Shown here: positions 17,855 through 26,583 of the stretch, in pieces
Numbering within the stretch: the first letter of the stretch is position 1
Layout: each line of letters starts with the position of its first letter
NCBI RefSeq assembly: GCF_028200735.1
Contig: NZ_JAQKPV010000002.1
Span: 62,001-126,000, forward strand
DNA length: 64,000 nt
Direction: 5' to 3'
From: Streptomyces sp. ACA25
Lineage (GTDB): Bacteria; Actinomycetota; Actinomycetes; Streptomycetales; Streptomycetaceae
The notes under the pieces: model-generated
The model's input: only the letters and a program-made list of their open reading frames with translations
The model's database searches: none
What the model was told of the DNA's origin: nothing
Translations under genes and position numbers: made by a program

Positions 17855-17903
17855 GGGCGCGATTCCACGTGAAAACCCTCCTGTTTCACGTGGAAATGCG
17901 CCC
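17855..17903. repeat. Large inverted repeat with parS-like CACGTG core (copy 1)
   Basis: Arms of 20 nt (17855-17874 and 17884-17903) pair with two mismatches around a 9-nt spacer. The inner 12 bp (TTCCACGTGAAA / TTTCACGTGGAA) pair perfectly. Each arm contains the core of the ParB site parS; the right arm, read on the minus strand, matches TTCCACGTGAAACA exactly. A very similar element lies at 19193-19239. It could act as a ParB-type site, an operator or a mobile-repeat end. Confidence 0.6.
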
Positions 17904-17964
17904 TCCCCGCAGGGGAGCCGGCCCTGCCCCGGCGGATGACGGCATCTGCGACGATGGAGGGGTG

Positions 17965-18366
17965 ATGGAGATTCCGCGCGGCAGCCTGCAGAGCACCACC
18001 TTCTACGAGCGCGTGGGCGGTGAGGAGACCTTCCGGAAGCTGGTCCGGCGCTTCTATGAGGGCGTGGCAGAGGACCCGCTGCTCAGGCCGATGTATCCGG
18101 AGGAGGACCTGGGCCCCGCCGAGGAGCGCCTGGCCCTGTTCCTCATGCAGTACTGGGGCGGTCCCCGCACCTACAGCGACGCACGCGGTCACCCCCGCCT
18201 TCGGATGCGGCACGCTCCGTTCACGGTGAACCAGGCAGCGCACGACGCCTGGCTCAGGCACATGCGGGATGCTGTGGACAGCCTGGAGCTCGACGCCGAG
18301 CACGAGGCTGAGCTGTGGAAGTACCTGGTGTACGCGGCCGCGTCCATGGTCAACGCCCCGGACTAG
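17965..18366 (+). CDS. glbO: Truncated haemoglobin, group II (trHbO)
   Basis: A 133-residue 2-on-2 globin of the GlbO type. Tyr31 (B10, in RRFYEGV), the proximal His83 (in RMRHAPF) and Trp96 (G8, in HDAWLRHM) are present, as are the YWGGP turn and the Gly-Gly motif near residue 18. These proteins bind oxygen and may handle NO or peroxide. GTG 17962 and ATG 17965 are both possible starts. GGAGGGG lies only 2 nt before the ATG, so a leaderless start is also possible. It is the only intact gene between about 16.9 and 20.6 kb. Confidence 0.9.
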   Translation: MEIPRGSLQSTTFYERVGGEETFRKLVRRFYEGVAEDPLLRPMYPEEDLGPAEERLALFLMQYWGGPRTYSDARGHPRLRMRHAPFTVNQAAHDAWLRHMRDAVDSLELDAEHEAELWKYLVYAAASMVNAPD

Positions 18367-18945
18367 TCAGTGCTGTGCCCGGAAGGGCCCGGCGGGTGCG
18401 CCGGTGGCGGACCCGCCGGAGGGGACGGTGTACTCCCAGCCGGGCTTCCAGTGAACGGGACCTTCGAGGACTTCCGCGAGTTCGGTGCCGGTGAGCAGGC
18501 AGTCCAGGGCCCATCGGTTGGCGGAGTGGGCGATCAGCAGAACGCGGCTGCCGTCGGGTCAGGTCGGTGAGGAAGTCTCCGGTGGCCCGCACGACATCGC
18601 GGTAGCTCTGACCGCCGGGAAAAGGCACGTCCATGTGGCGGGACCGCAGCGCGGCAAGGACTTCCTGCGGACAGCCGTTGAGGTGACCGTAGTCGCATTC
18701 ACGCAGACGGTGATCCTGGTGGGTCGGCATCGTGGTGCCCTCGAAAGCGATGCGCGCGGTGTCCACGGCGCGGTGCAGGTCCGAGGTGAACACCGCTGCG
18801 ATGTCGTCGTCACGCCGACGGTGCCGAGTTCCCTGGCCTGTTGGCGGCCCGCCGCTGACAGAACGCCCGGCAGCAAACCGGTGGCGATTCCAACCTCGTT
18901 GTCGGTGGTGATGGCGTGAGTCTCGTAGACGAGCCGGATCACCAT
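18367..18945 (-). pseudogene. Histidine phosphatase (phosphoglycerate-mutase family), two frameshifts
   Basis: The start reads MVIRLVYETHAITTDNEVG, then ATGLLPGVLS, which is the streptomycete histidine-phosphatase variant that has ETH in place of the RHG motif. Near 18820 the frame must change to continue with RRRDDDIAAVFTSDLHRAVD and the middle of the domain. Near 18558 it must change again to reach RVLLIAHSANRWALDCLL and the C-terminus, which ends at the TGA 18367-18369. All parts are in order, so this is one gene broken by two small indels. It is not expected to make a working enzyme. Confidence 0.75.
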
Positions 18946-19459
18946 CGTCCCCTCCCACGGTCAGGCCGCCGGCGCCAGGGCGGCGTCCGTCCTCTTGGGT
19001 GTCTTCCTCACCGCCGGTACGGAGCGAGCTCACCTTTCACACCATGCCCCGGATCGGCTCCGCCACGGAAGCCCAGCGCGGTCACCCCGTTGACCGACAG
19101 GTAACGCCCGCACCAACTCTCCCCCACCAACCGCCCGTCCCTCTCTCCACCCGCCCGGTCCGTCCCCCGGGCGGTGCATCGGGCGGTGATCGGGTGCATT
19201 TCCACGTGAAAACCGTGCCATTCGACGTGGAAATGCGCCACCGCTCATCACGTCACGCCCCGGGACGGACGGCGGTCCGTGACGGGGGCGAGGAACGGGC
19301 TCGGCGCTCCGGGCCAGGCGAGGGTGAGCCTCGCGGGCTCGGGTGGCCCGGCTAAGGGGCCCGGCGCAGTGGACGGGAGCAGTGGACCGGCCGGGCTGCG
19401 CTGAAGGCCGGTGGCTACTCTCGTCTCTCCACCGACCTCGATGGCAGGGGAGCCAGACC
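18946..19459. other. Noncoding stretch between two pseudogenes
   Basis: No convincing gene is seen in these 514 nt. The second large inverted repeat lies at 19193-19239. A minus-strand frame ending at 19008 contains RYLSVNGVTALGFRGG, which has protein-like character and may be the end of a lost gene, but I cannot assign it. A ribosome site (GGGGAG) near the right end belongs to the broken hydrolase. Confidence 0.4.
19193..19239. repeat. Large inverted repeat with parS-like core (copy 2)
   Basis: Arms of 15 nt (19193-19207 and 19225-19239) pair with one mismatch, and the inner 12 bp (GCATTTCCACGT / ACGTGGAAATGC) pair perfectly around a 17-nt spacer. It shares TTCCACGTGAAAACC and CGTGGAAATGCGCC with the copy at 17855-17903, about 1.3 kb away. 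The two copies bracket the globin gene and the broken phosphatase. Confidence 0.6.
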
Positions 19460-20150
19460 GTGCGCAGTGCCTCAGTGACACCCGAGGGGGACCGGATCCG
19501 CTGGGTCGAGTTGCCGGGGCAGGAGCCCTCACGTATCTACGTGCACGGTCTGGGCGCCACCTCGCCCGCCTACTTCACGGAGATCGCGGTCCATCCCCTG
19601 CTCGCGGGCCGCCGTTCGCTGCTGGTCGACATGCTCGGCCACGGCATCAGTGACCGTCCGACGGGCTTCGACTACACGCTCGAAACACATGCGGACGCGC
19701 TCGCCGCAGCCCTGACCTGCGCGAGTGTCACCGGCGCCGAACTGTTCGCCCACAGCATGGGAGGCTCGGTGGCCAATCGTCCTGGCCGCCCGGCACCCGC
19801 ACCTGGTCTCCCGACTGGTCCTGGTGGACGCCAACCTCGACCCCATCCCGCCCACACCCGCCTCATCGGGCAGCAGCGGGATCGCCGCCTACTCCGAGCA
19901 GGAATTTGTGACGGGCGGCTGGGAAGAGGTCCGTGACCGGGCCGGCCCTCACTGGTGGTCCACGATGCGGCTGGCCGGTCGTACGGCCCTGCACCGCAGT
20001 GCGGTCTACCTCACGCACGGCACTGTCCCCACCATGCGTGAGACCTTGCTCAACCTGAGGATTCCCCGCACCTACTTGCTGCCCGAGGCCGACGGCCCGC
20101 TTCCGGGCGCCGACGCCCTCACCGCGGCCGGGGTCTCCGTCGTCGGCCAG
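19460..20150 (+). pseudogene. Alpha/beta hydrolase, frameshifted and truncated
   Basis: From GTG 19460 (GGGGAG 7 nt upstream) the product shows the oxyanion segment YVHGLGATSP, the strand LVDMLGHGIS and the nucleophile elbow AHSMGGS. An extra A at 19775-19776 shifts the frame. Downstream, the +1 frame continues IVLAARHPHLVSRLVLVDAN and reaches TYLLPEADGPLPGADALTAA. The C-terminal catalytic-His region is missing: similarity stops near 20147, where a helicase-like fragment on the opposite strand begins. The gene was therefore hit by an indel and by a rearrangement. Confidence 0.7.
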
Positions 20151-20445
20151 CTGGAACGGACGCCGACTGGCCTTTTCCTTGCCGCTCGCCCACACCTGCT
20201 CGTAGGCCTCCCGGTAGGAGGCCGGGTCGTCCTCCCGACCGGTCCGACGCCCCGCGATGTCGGTGTTGCGCCGCTGGAGTGCCATCGCCCGGTCGGCGAA
20301 CCGGAACGCCTCCAGGGCGTTGTCATCGGTGCCGAGCGTGTCGATACCGAAAGTGATGCCCCGCGCCGGGCCGCCGAGCACATAAGGGAACTCCAGCGGC
20401 GCCGCATTTGCGCCCCCTGACGGATCAGCAGTGACGGCACGGATT
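20150..20445 (-). pseudogene. Helicase-like protein fragment (possibly DISARM DrmA-type)
   Basis: On the minus strand an in-frame segment reads LEFPYVLGGPARGITFGIDT, then ALEAFRFADRAMALQRRN and ends near RRPFQLA. I recall this wording from large actinobacterial helicase-like proteins, including DrmA of the DISARM defence system, but the family call is tentative. Only about 95 residues are left, with no start or stop context and no neighbouring defence genes. It abuts the truncated end of the hydrolase, marking a recombination junction near 20150. The following gap, 20446-20631, shows no gene. Confidence 0.4.
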
Positions 20446-20631
20446 GCCGAGGGCGCGCACGCGGTGCACCGCGTTGCGCAGCCGGACGCCCGCCTTAGCG
20501 ACGTGGCCGAGAGTCGTCGGCCTGTTAGGCGGTCTTGCGACCTGAGCCGGCGACGAGGCCACTGCGCGGCCGTGGCCGGGCGTCACGCATCAGCGAAATT
20601 GTCTCCGGCGTGATCGGCACGCGTCACAGAA

Positions 20632-21174
20632 CTACCCGGTACACTTTTCGCTCTCTTTAGCCGCAGAAGCAAGAGAATACATAAAAGCCTCAATATCTTC
20701 GCGTCGCTGCTCCACATCCGCAACTTCTTCATGATAAACAATAAATTCCAAATCCAAGACCAGGGCACCCGGGACTCCGCACTCCACACCCGCGTAAGCG
20801 CCGTTATCCGCAACCCCCACCCCTTCACCTGCCACTTCTTGGATATTCTTGAGCCCAAAAAGAGGGCCTTCATCCTCGGTGCCATACTCATCAACGAGAA
20901 AAAGGTTCATGTCAAAGACCAGGGCGTCGTTCACATATACTCGACAGCTGGTGAAGCTGTGGCGAGAGTCGGTGTTATGAACACGCACTTCGCCACTTTG
21001 AGGAAGTAGCGGAGCAAGATCAATGGTTGGGACCTGCATTCTGCAAATCTGTTCCGGGAGACCCTGCAAACCTGATACAGGCGCAGTATCCTCATTTACT
21101 GTGCAAGCACTCAAAATCACTCCCACGAGTGCCACGGGTACCACACCTGCCCATGCGGATCGCATTCCACTCAT
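20632..21174 (-). CDS. Putative secreted lipoprotein
   Basis: A 180-residue protein with a signal peptide and lipobox ILSAC, lipidated Cys24, so it should sit on the outer face of the membrane. The mature part has three more cysteine-bearing segments (QICRMQV, TSCRVYV, VECGVPG). It looks like the small domain-of-unknown-function lipoproteins that accompany type VII-like substrates in Streptomyces. Its ATG overlaps the stop of the large upstream gene (ATGA at 21171-21174), so it is co-expressed with it. The base composition is visibly more AT-rich than the flanking genes. I do not know its function. Confidence 0.75.
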   Translation of the reverse strand: MSGMRSAWAGVVPVALVGVILSACTVNEDTAPVSGLQGLPEQICRMQVPTIDLAPLLPQSGEVRVHNTDSRHSFTSCRVYVNDALVFDMNLFLVDEYGTEDEGPLFGLKNIQEVAGEGVGVADNGAYAGVECGVPGALVLDLEFIVYHEEVADVEQRREDIEAFMYSLASAAKESEKCTG

Positions 21175-23234
21175 CCCGTCTCTCCCTCGCGTCCAGCCGC
21201 CTCGCTCTTCCCTCCTTGAACCGCTTGTTGCAATCTATACTGCGCTCCTTTCTCAGAGTAACCCGTCTCTCCCTGCGCCCAGTCTTTATGCACTTCGTAC
21301 CAAGCATCCCCAATGGTACTGATTTGACCCTTTCTCTCGGTGTAGATCTCGCGATTCCTCTCCTCCGTATCATCTTTGATGCGAGCGAGTTCATCATCGA
21401 GCCAGGCTGAGGAAGCGATGTCAGCGCCTCGCTGCGCAACATCTCCGATGACGGGGAGTGCGTTCAGAAGCGCGCCGGGACCATGATATCTCCAGTGTTT
21501 CTCCCAAGTGGGATCTTCCTTGTCGAGCTCGATGGCCTGGTAGCGAATTTTTTCGAGATAGCCGATGGTCTGGCCGGCAGCGTCAAGTGAGTCCTCAGGC
21601 CGGATGGATTCGTCATGGAAGCTCGCCACCATAGCCTGATTAAGGCCCACGTTCAGAATGGCGTGAGCATCCTGATCTCTGAAGAGTTGCTTCGCTACTT
21701 CCTGTAGGTGTCGCGCATCGAAAGGCGGGTTGCCACTGACGTCACTCATGGTTTCGTGTGTGGCGGTACCATGGTTGGCGAGAATCCGTGCCATGGGCTC
21801 CCGATACTCATACGGAAGGTCGTCACCCATCTCCGCAAACAGCTCCAGGGATTGAATGAGAGTACGCCGGTGCCTCGGGGTGTGATCGATGAAGGCCGCG
21901 TCCGGGTCGTTCGGGTCTATTCCGGTAGAGGCGGCATGCAGTGCATCGCCGATGGCGTGGCGGGCGGCCCACCCTCCTTCCTCTCCACCCGTGGGAGGAA
22001 GATTGTCGTAGGGCCGGTCCTTGAGGAGGTACTGGGCGGTGTCCTCGTCGATGAAAATGTCAGTGGCGGCATCGGGCGTGCGGCTCAACGCCTGCATGTA
22101 ACCGGACATCGGATCCCAGTGGAACGCCTCCCCCAGAAGCGCCTGGTAGGTGGTGGAGGTCGGACGCCAACCCGACCCCGGCGGCTGCATGTCTTGCTCG
22201 AAGGAAATGAGGGCGTTCCCATAGCCCTGCAGGAAGTCGGGATGATACGTGCCGGTTGTCATGAGGCTGCTCATCGTCTGGAAGCCATAGGGACTGGCAC
22301 TGCCTCCCGAACCGATACGCTGGGCTCCCAGCCCGATCATTTCCTCCTGCCACCGCACCATCGCCCCACTCTCACTCTGCGTGGCAAGACCAAGGGTCAC
22401 TCCCAGATTCTTGTGCAGAGCGTTCAGCCTCTTTTCGCGCTCTTCACTGATGTCGCCATGCATGTGCGGGTCGAGGAGATCGGCCCAGAGGGTCAGGGTT
22501 CCCTCTGCCCCGAGACCGGTAGCGAAGCGCTCGGCAAAGGTCTCATCATCCCCGTACTCAGCGAGCAGTGAGTCGAAGTGCCGCAGGCCCTCATCGGTCT
22601 CCAGATCACCATTGCGGTACATGGCCAGGGCCTCGTCCGCCGCCTCGGCACTGAGCTGGTCCCCCACCTGGCCCAGGCCCGCGAAACTAATTCCGGTGTA
22701 GTAGTCCTCGTCCTCTCCGGCGAGCCGCAGCAGGGCTTCCGCAGCCTGCGCATCCGCCTCGTCCACGGCAACAAGCACCGCGGAGATGCTGGCAGCCATG
22801 GCGTCCACCTCCTCCTGCGTGGCTCCCCAGTCCTGCCGATGGTCCTCGGCCCACACCTCGGACCCCGGCGGAAGATCGCGTGCGATGACGCGCCCGGAGC
22901 GTTCCACGTACATGCGCTTCTCACTCGCTTCGACTTCGAGCCTCTTGAGCTTCTTCTGGGCACCGTAAAGGGCAGTGTGAAGGTCATCGAGAATATTGTG
23001 GACGCTCCTGGCCTGCTGGTAGCCGTCTTCGAAGCGGTCAGCGGTGGCCATCACGAAAGGGCGGGCGATGTTTTCGTTCTCTCCGCTCCAGCGAGCGGCC
23101 TCCGCCTTCGCTCGCATACCCAGCCGGGCATCCGACGCCTTCGTCCGCAGCACGTCAGCGGCGGTCTTCCACTCATCCCGCGCCTCCGCGAGATGACTCA
23201 GCCTGACCTGATACACGTTCTCATAACGGGCCAT
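21171..23234 (-). CDS. Large type VII-substrate-like protein, function unknown
   Basis: A 687-residue protein without signal peptide or membrane segment. The N-terminal 130 residues are long amphipathic helices (LSHLAEARDEWKTAADVL and on), like the WXG/LXG helical modules of ESX substrates. The centre is helical and acidic with PYGFQTMSSLMTTGTYHPDF. The C-terminal third contains GPGALLNALPVIGDVAQRGA, a small hydrophobic patch seen in large actinobacterial proteins of this kind. No nuclease, ADP-ribosyl or protease motif is obvious, so a toxin role is not supported by motifs. Both ends overlap neighbours by ATGA. AT-rich for the region. Confidence 0.72.
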   Translation of the reverse strand: MARYENVYQVRLSHLAEARDEWKTAADVLRTKASDARLGMRAKAEAARWSGENENIARPFVMATADRFEDGYQQARSVHNILDDLHTALYGAQKKLKRLEVEASEKRMYVERSGRVIARDLPPGSEVWAEDHRQDWGATQEEVDAMAASISAVLVAVDEADAQAAEALLRLAGEDEDYYTGISFAGLGQVGDQLSAEAADEALAMYRNGDLETDEGLRHFDSLLAEYGDDETFAERFATGLGAEGTLTLWADLLDPHMHGDISEEREKRLNALHKNLGVTLGLATQSESGAMVRWQEEMIGLGAQRIGSGGSASPYGFQTMSSLMTTGTYHPDFLQGYGNALISFEQDMQPPGSGWRPTSTTYQALLGEAFHWDPMSGYMQALSRTPDAATDIFIDEDTAQYLLKDRPYDNLPPTGGEEGGWAARHAIGDALHAASTGIDPNDPDAAFIDHTPRHRRTLIQSLELFAEMGDDLPYEYREPMARILANHGTATHETMSDVSGNPPFDARHLQEVAKQLFRDQDAHAILNVGLNQAMVASFHDESIRPEDSLDAAGQTIGYLEKIRYQAIELDKEDPTWEKHWRYHGPGALLNALPVIGDVAQRGADIASSAWLDDELARIKDDTEERNREIYTERKGQISTIGDAWYEVHKDWAQGETGYSEKGAQYRLQQAVQGGKSEAAGREGETG

Positions 23235-23743
23235 CAGAGGAGGTTCCTGAAGTGCGGGTGCTCCTCGGCAGGCCGTGGGGCGCCAGCATCTCCGCCACGG
23301 CCCTCTCCGGAGCCCGGCGGCGGGACGTCGAACACATCGAGCAACGACGAGCGTGTCGAGGCAATGTGCGCCAGAGCGCCCCGGGACGCCTCGTCCAGGC
23401 CTGCGTGCGTGCTCATCGTGATGCCCAGATGTTCTTCAATACGTTGCAGGTCCGACTGCAGATTCATTGTTTGCCGGTGGAACCGCCGCGTCGTGGCGTG
23501 CAGCGCCGTTCCGCTGTGCAGGTCCTCGGCCTTGAGATCCGCAGCCGCGCTGTAGCTGTTGCCCGCCTGCTCCATGACCGGAAGCATGCCCAGCCGCAGA
23601 TCCCGGGCGTCATCCCGGATCGGCGAAAGGTCGACTTCCCGCACCTCGAAGCCATCCCCCGGCGGAATGTAGTTCCCCCCGGGCACCTCATCGTCAGCAA
23701 TGCTGTTGAGCCGCGAACCGGCCCCGTCATGACCGCTGGACAC
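23234..23743 (-). CDS. Small WXG/EspC-like helical protein, first gene of the cassette
   Basis: A 169-residue protein with a disordered N-terminus and, from about residue 30, helical-hairpin sequence (LSPIRDDARDLRLGMLPVME, then HATTRRFHRQTMNLQSDLQR) of the size expected for an ESX-type secretion partner. A Gly/Pro-rich C-terminus follows. No canonical W-x-G is present at the turn, so the family call is by shape and gene order. I chose GTG 23743, with GGGGGGA 3 nt upstream; GTG 23800 would add 19 residues. Its stop overlaps the start of the large protein (ATGA). Confidence 0.6.
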   Translation of the reverse strand: MSSGHDGAGSRLNSIADDEVPGGNYIPPGDGFEVREVDLSPIRDDARDLRLGMLPVMEQAGNSYSAAADLKAEDLHSGTALHATTRRFHRQTMNLQSDLQRIEEHLGITMSTHAGLDEASRGALAHIASTRSSLLDVFDVPPPGSGEGRGGDAGAPRPAEEHPHFRNLL

Positions 23744-23962
23744 GTGTCCCCCCGAGACAGCTCCCCGGTGCCCGCCCGGGGCACCACCCCACCAGTGCAC
23801 CCAGTGTGCCCGCTCAACTGCGGACTTTGCCAGCTGGGTTAGGGATGGGCGCCCCCTCGGTGCCCACAGCGGCGGCCGGTGTGGCCGCCCGGCCCGGTCC
23901 TCAGCTCTGTCACCGCCGGGGCAGGCCCGGTGAAGGGCGCGCCCAGGTGGGGGGAGCCGACG

Positions 23963-25321
23963 CTAGACGGGGGGCGACAACGCTTCCCGCTCCGGTTCCC
24001 GGCGGCGCAGCCACAGCCGGACGACCGCTGCGGCGAAGGCGATGCGGCCGCCGAGCATGACCGTCCAGAGCAGGATGAGTGTGAGGTGTCCTGTGACGGC
24101 CAGCGCCAGGATCAGGGGGACCACCAGCCCGTACATCACCGCCGCCAGGTAGGGCAGCGACGCTCCCGGCGACAGCAGAATCTTGAGAGCCGAGGCACCG
24201 AAACCGGTGATGCCTTCGAACAGCAGCTGTGCTCCCAGGAGCCGGATCACCGTCTCGGCGTCAGGGTGGGCGAAGGCCCCACCCGCCAAGCCGCTCACCA
24301 CGGACGGGAAGAGCAGCAGCACGACAGCGAACGGCGCCAGCAGGAGGGTGACGCAGGTGGTGTAGAGGCGCAGCCGCTGCTCGGTGCCCTCCGGCGCTTC
24401 CGCGGAGCGGGCCAGCCGGCCCCCGACGATGCCGAACTGCTTCAGGGGGACGATCAGCGTTCTGGCGACGTTCACCAGCATCGCGGTGACCGCGGCAGTG
24501 GCGGCGCTGACCTGGTTGGCGGCCAGGACGATGACCAGGAAGGAGCTCATCATCACGAGGCCGTCCATGGTCCCGGCGGCGAGGGACGGCAGGCGGCGTA
24601 GGTGGACGCGGGGGGCGGTGCACAACTGGCGTCGGCCTGCCCGGAGCGCGGTGCGCAGCCTCGTGCGGGAGGTACCGAGCCGCAGCCACAGCCGGAAGAA
24701 GGTGAACCCGTCGAGTGCGACACCGATGAGGCCGACGGCTATCAGCACGGCCTCGGGCGACAGGGAGAACCGCGACAGAGTCACAGCAGCCACGGTGACG
24801 AGCAGGAGGTTCTCGCCGGCGATGCGGAGCTGGACCCGCTGGCGCCCTTCGAGCACGAGCAGTCCGGAGAGGACCGCGCTCATCGGGACGAAGAGCATGC
24901 CGGGGACCCGCGCCCAGTAGGCCACGGTCCCCAGTCCGCCCCCATCGGTGAGGGCGATGGCGGTGCCCACGACGAGGAGCAGCGGAACCAGCGCTGCCAT
25001 TCCGGCGAGGACGACCGCGCAAATGTCCGCGAGTGCTGTTTCGGCTGCGTCCGACTCGGGAGGGGAACCGCTCCGCTTCCCCGTCCCTGGGGAGGGGGCG
25101 CTACCGGGCCGGCCGGACAGCCGCTGGACGACCCATACGGTGGCGCCGGAAGCCAGCAGGGTCAGCACGGACATGGCCATCAGGGCGGTGCCGTAGGCGG
25201 AAACCGCGGTGGTGTGGTCGGTCAGGGGGATGAAGAGCAGCAGCCCCACGAGGCCGGTGAGGAGCGAGGCCGTGGCAAGTTGTGTTCCGGCGACCAGGAA
25301 CTGCCGGGCGAGGTGTGTCAT
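23963..25321 (-). CDS. MATE/polysaccharide-flippase-like integral membrane protein
   Basis: A 452-residue membrane protein with about 12 predicted helices in two halves, joined by a loop with basic residues (about 215-235). It resembles the MATE / MVF / polysaccharide-flippase superfamily: paired helices such as TASLLTGLVGLLLFIPL and LAGMAALVPLLLVVGTAIAL, then LLAPFAVVLLLFPSVVSGL in the second half. An unusual Ser/Pro/Gly-rich insert (about residues 72-90) separates early helices. The substrate is unknown, and no glycosyltransferase genes are adjacent. ATG 25321 has GGGGGAG 11 nt upstream. Convergence with other genes is absent; the nearest upstream gene is on the same strand. Confidence 0.72.
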   Translation of the reverse strand: MTHLARQFLVAGTQLATASLLTGLVGLLLFIPLTDHTTAVSAYGTALMAMSVLTLLASGATVWVVQRLSGRPGSAPSPGTGKRSGSPPESDAAETALADICAVVLAGMAALVPLLLVVGTAIALTDGGGLGTVAYWARVPGMLFVPMSAVLSGLLVLEGRQRVQLRIAGENLLLVTVAAVTLSRFSLSPEAVLIAVGLIGVALDGFTFFRLWLRLGTSRTRLRTALRAGRRQLCTAPRVHLRRLPSLAAGTMDGLVMMSSFLVIVLAANQVSAATAAVTAMLVNVARTLIVPLKQFGIVGGRLARSAEAPEGTEQRLRLYTTCVTLLLAPFAVVLLLFPSVVSGLAGGAFAHPDAETVIRLLGAQLLFEGITGFGASALKILLSPGASLPYLAAVMYGLVVPLILALAVTGHLTLILLWTVMLGGRIAFAAAVVRLWLRRREPEREALSPPV

Positions 25322-25484
25322 CCGGTGGAGAACTCCCCCTCGGTCGACGGATGCTGTGCGCAGTTCCGAGCATGCCCCCGTCCGCCAGGGGCACCACCCT
25401 GGGGTGGGGGCCGCCCCGGACCCCGGGACCCGTTCCCGGTGCGCGACAGGGTTACGAAGAGCGGGGGTGACGGGGGCAGCCGGG

Positions 25485-26144
25485 TCAGGGGGACAGGGGG
25501 GTGACGGTGAGGGGGGCGGGGCCGCCCCGTCGGACGGCTATGGAGCCGCGCGGGGTGCGGAGCCGCAGCCAGGATCCGGCGGAGAGGACGGTCACCGGGG
25601 CGTCGGACCGCAGGAAGCCGAGGGCGTGCGCGGCGTGCACCGCGCGCAGCGGGAGGCCGGTGTCCGCGAGCGTGCGGGACCAGATCTCCTCGGCCAGCGC
25701 GTCGAGCGCCGTGCGGGTGCGCTCCTCGGCCGCGAGCTGTTCCGTGCGCCGTCGGAACTCGGCGACCACCGCGGCGGCGGCGGCGCGGACGTCCGCGCCG
25801 GGCAGTTCGGCGCGGGGCTGCCAGCCGCCGCGCGGGGGCAGCAGCCCGCTCCACGGCGGGCCGGTGACCGGCCCGGGGACAGCCGCCGAGGTGTTCTGCT
25901 CGTCGATGCCCTCGAGCAGCTCACCGGCTGAGACGGTGGCGTCGAGCTCCGTTCCTTCCGGTTCGCTCAGCCTGCCGGTCAGGACCGCCAGCACTTCGAA
26001 GCGCGCCGGCCGGGCGAAGACGGCGAGGACGCCGCCGCTCGCCCGGAGCCGGACCGCGGCCTTCTTGTCCCAGCGCAGATGCCGTTCCAGGAAGGCCGCG
26101 AGGCCCGCTGCTTCCGCCGTGTCGGTGAAGGTCAGCCGGGTCAT
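25485..26144 (-). CDS. Conserved actinobacterial protein of unknown function
   Basis: A 219-residue cytoplasmic protein with no recognised motif. It begins MTRLTFTDTAEAAGLAAFLE and has a basic segment (RWDKKAAVRLRA). The middle is Pro/Gly-rich with PPWSGLLPPRGGW, and the C-terminus has a helix rich in Arg and Glu (EFRRRTEQLAAEERTRTAL). Its ATG overlaps the stop of the thioesterase gene (ATGA at 26141-26144). Gene order ettA, thioesterase, this gene suggests one operon and a housekeeping setting. No function is inferred. Confidence 0.75.
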   Translation of the reverse strand: MTRLTFTDTAEAAGLAAFLERHLRWDKKAAVRLRASGGVLAVFARPARFEVLAVLTGRLSEPEGTELDATVSAGELLEGIDEQNTSAAVPGPVTGPPWSGLLPPRGGWQPRAELPGADVRAAAAAVVAEFRRRTEQLAAEERTRTALDALAEEIWSRTLADTGLPLRAVHAAHALGFLRSDAPVTVLSAGSWLRLRTPRGSIAVRRGGPAPLTVTPLSP

Positions 26145-26581
26145 CCGGCGGTGCTTCGCCGGTCGGGACCGCCGGCCGCGTCGTCGTAGTAGTGCTCGAG
26201 GAAGGTTTTCTCCTCGGCGGTCAGACGCCGTGGACGCTGTTGTTCCAGGTCGAAGGGCACGATGACGGTGGAGGCGCGAACATACACCTCCGCCTCGTCC
26301 TTGACCTCGTAGGAGAGGGTCGCCGAGGCGGCGGCGTGCTTTGTCACCCAGGTCTCGACCGTGACCGGCTCGTGCCGGTGGACGAGCGGCCGGAGGTAGT
26401 CGATCTCGTGCCGTGCGACCACCGAGCCGCCGGTGAAGGCGCCGGAGGCGGCCTGCCGGGCCAGCCGGAACATGAAGTCGATCCGGGCCTCTTCCAGGTA
26501 CCGCAGGAAGACGACGTTGTTGACGTGCCCGAAGGAGTCCATGTCCGACCAGCGCAGCGGGCACTGGAATGCGTGTCGCAA
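26141..26581 (-). CDS. Hotdog-fold acyl-CoA thioesterase
   Basis: A 146-residue single-hotdog protein of the YbgC/4-hydroxybenzoyl-CoA thioesterase group. The signature WSDMDSFGHVNNVVFLRYLE contains the catalytic-type aspartate and the H-V-N-N segment. It would hydrolyse acyl-CoA; the chain preference is unknown. The best start is TTG 26579-26581, only 2 nt after the ettA stop, with no clear ribosome site, so translation probably depends on ettA. Its own stop overlaps the next gene by ATGA. Confidence 0.85.
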   Translation of the reverse strand: MRHAFQCPLRWSDMDSFGHVNNVVFLRYLEEARIDFMFRLARQAASGAFTGGSVVARHEIDYLRPLVHRHEPVTVETWVTKHAAASATLSYEVKDEAEVYVRASTVIVPFDLEQQRPRRLTAEEKTFLEHYYDDAAGGPDRRSTAG

Positions 26582-26583
26582 GG

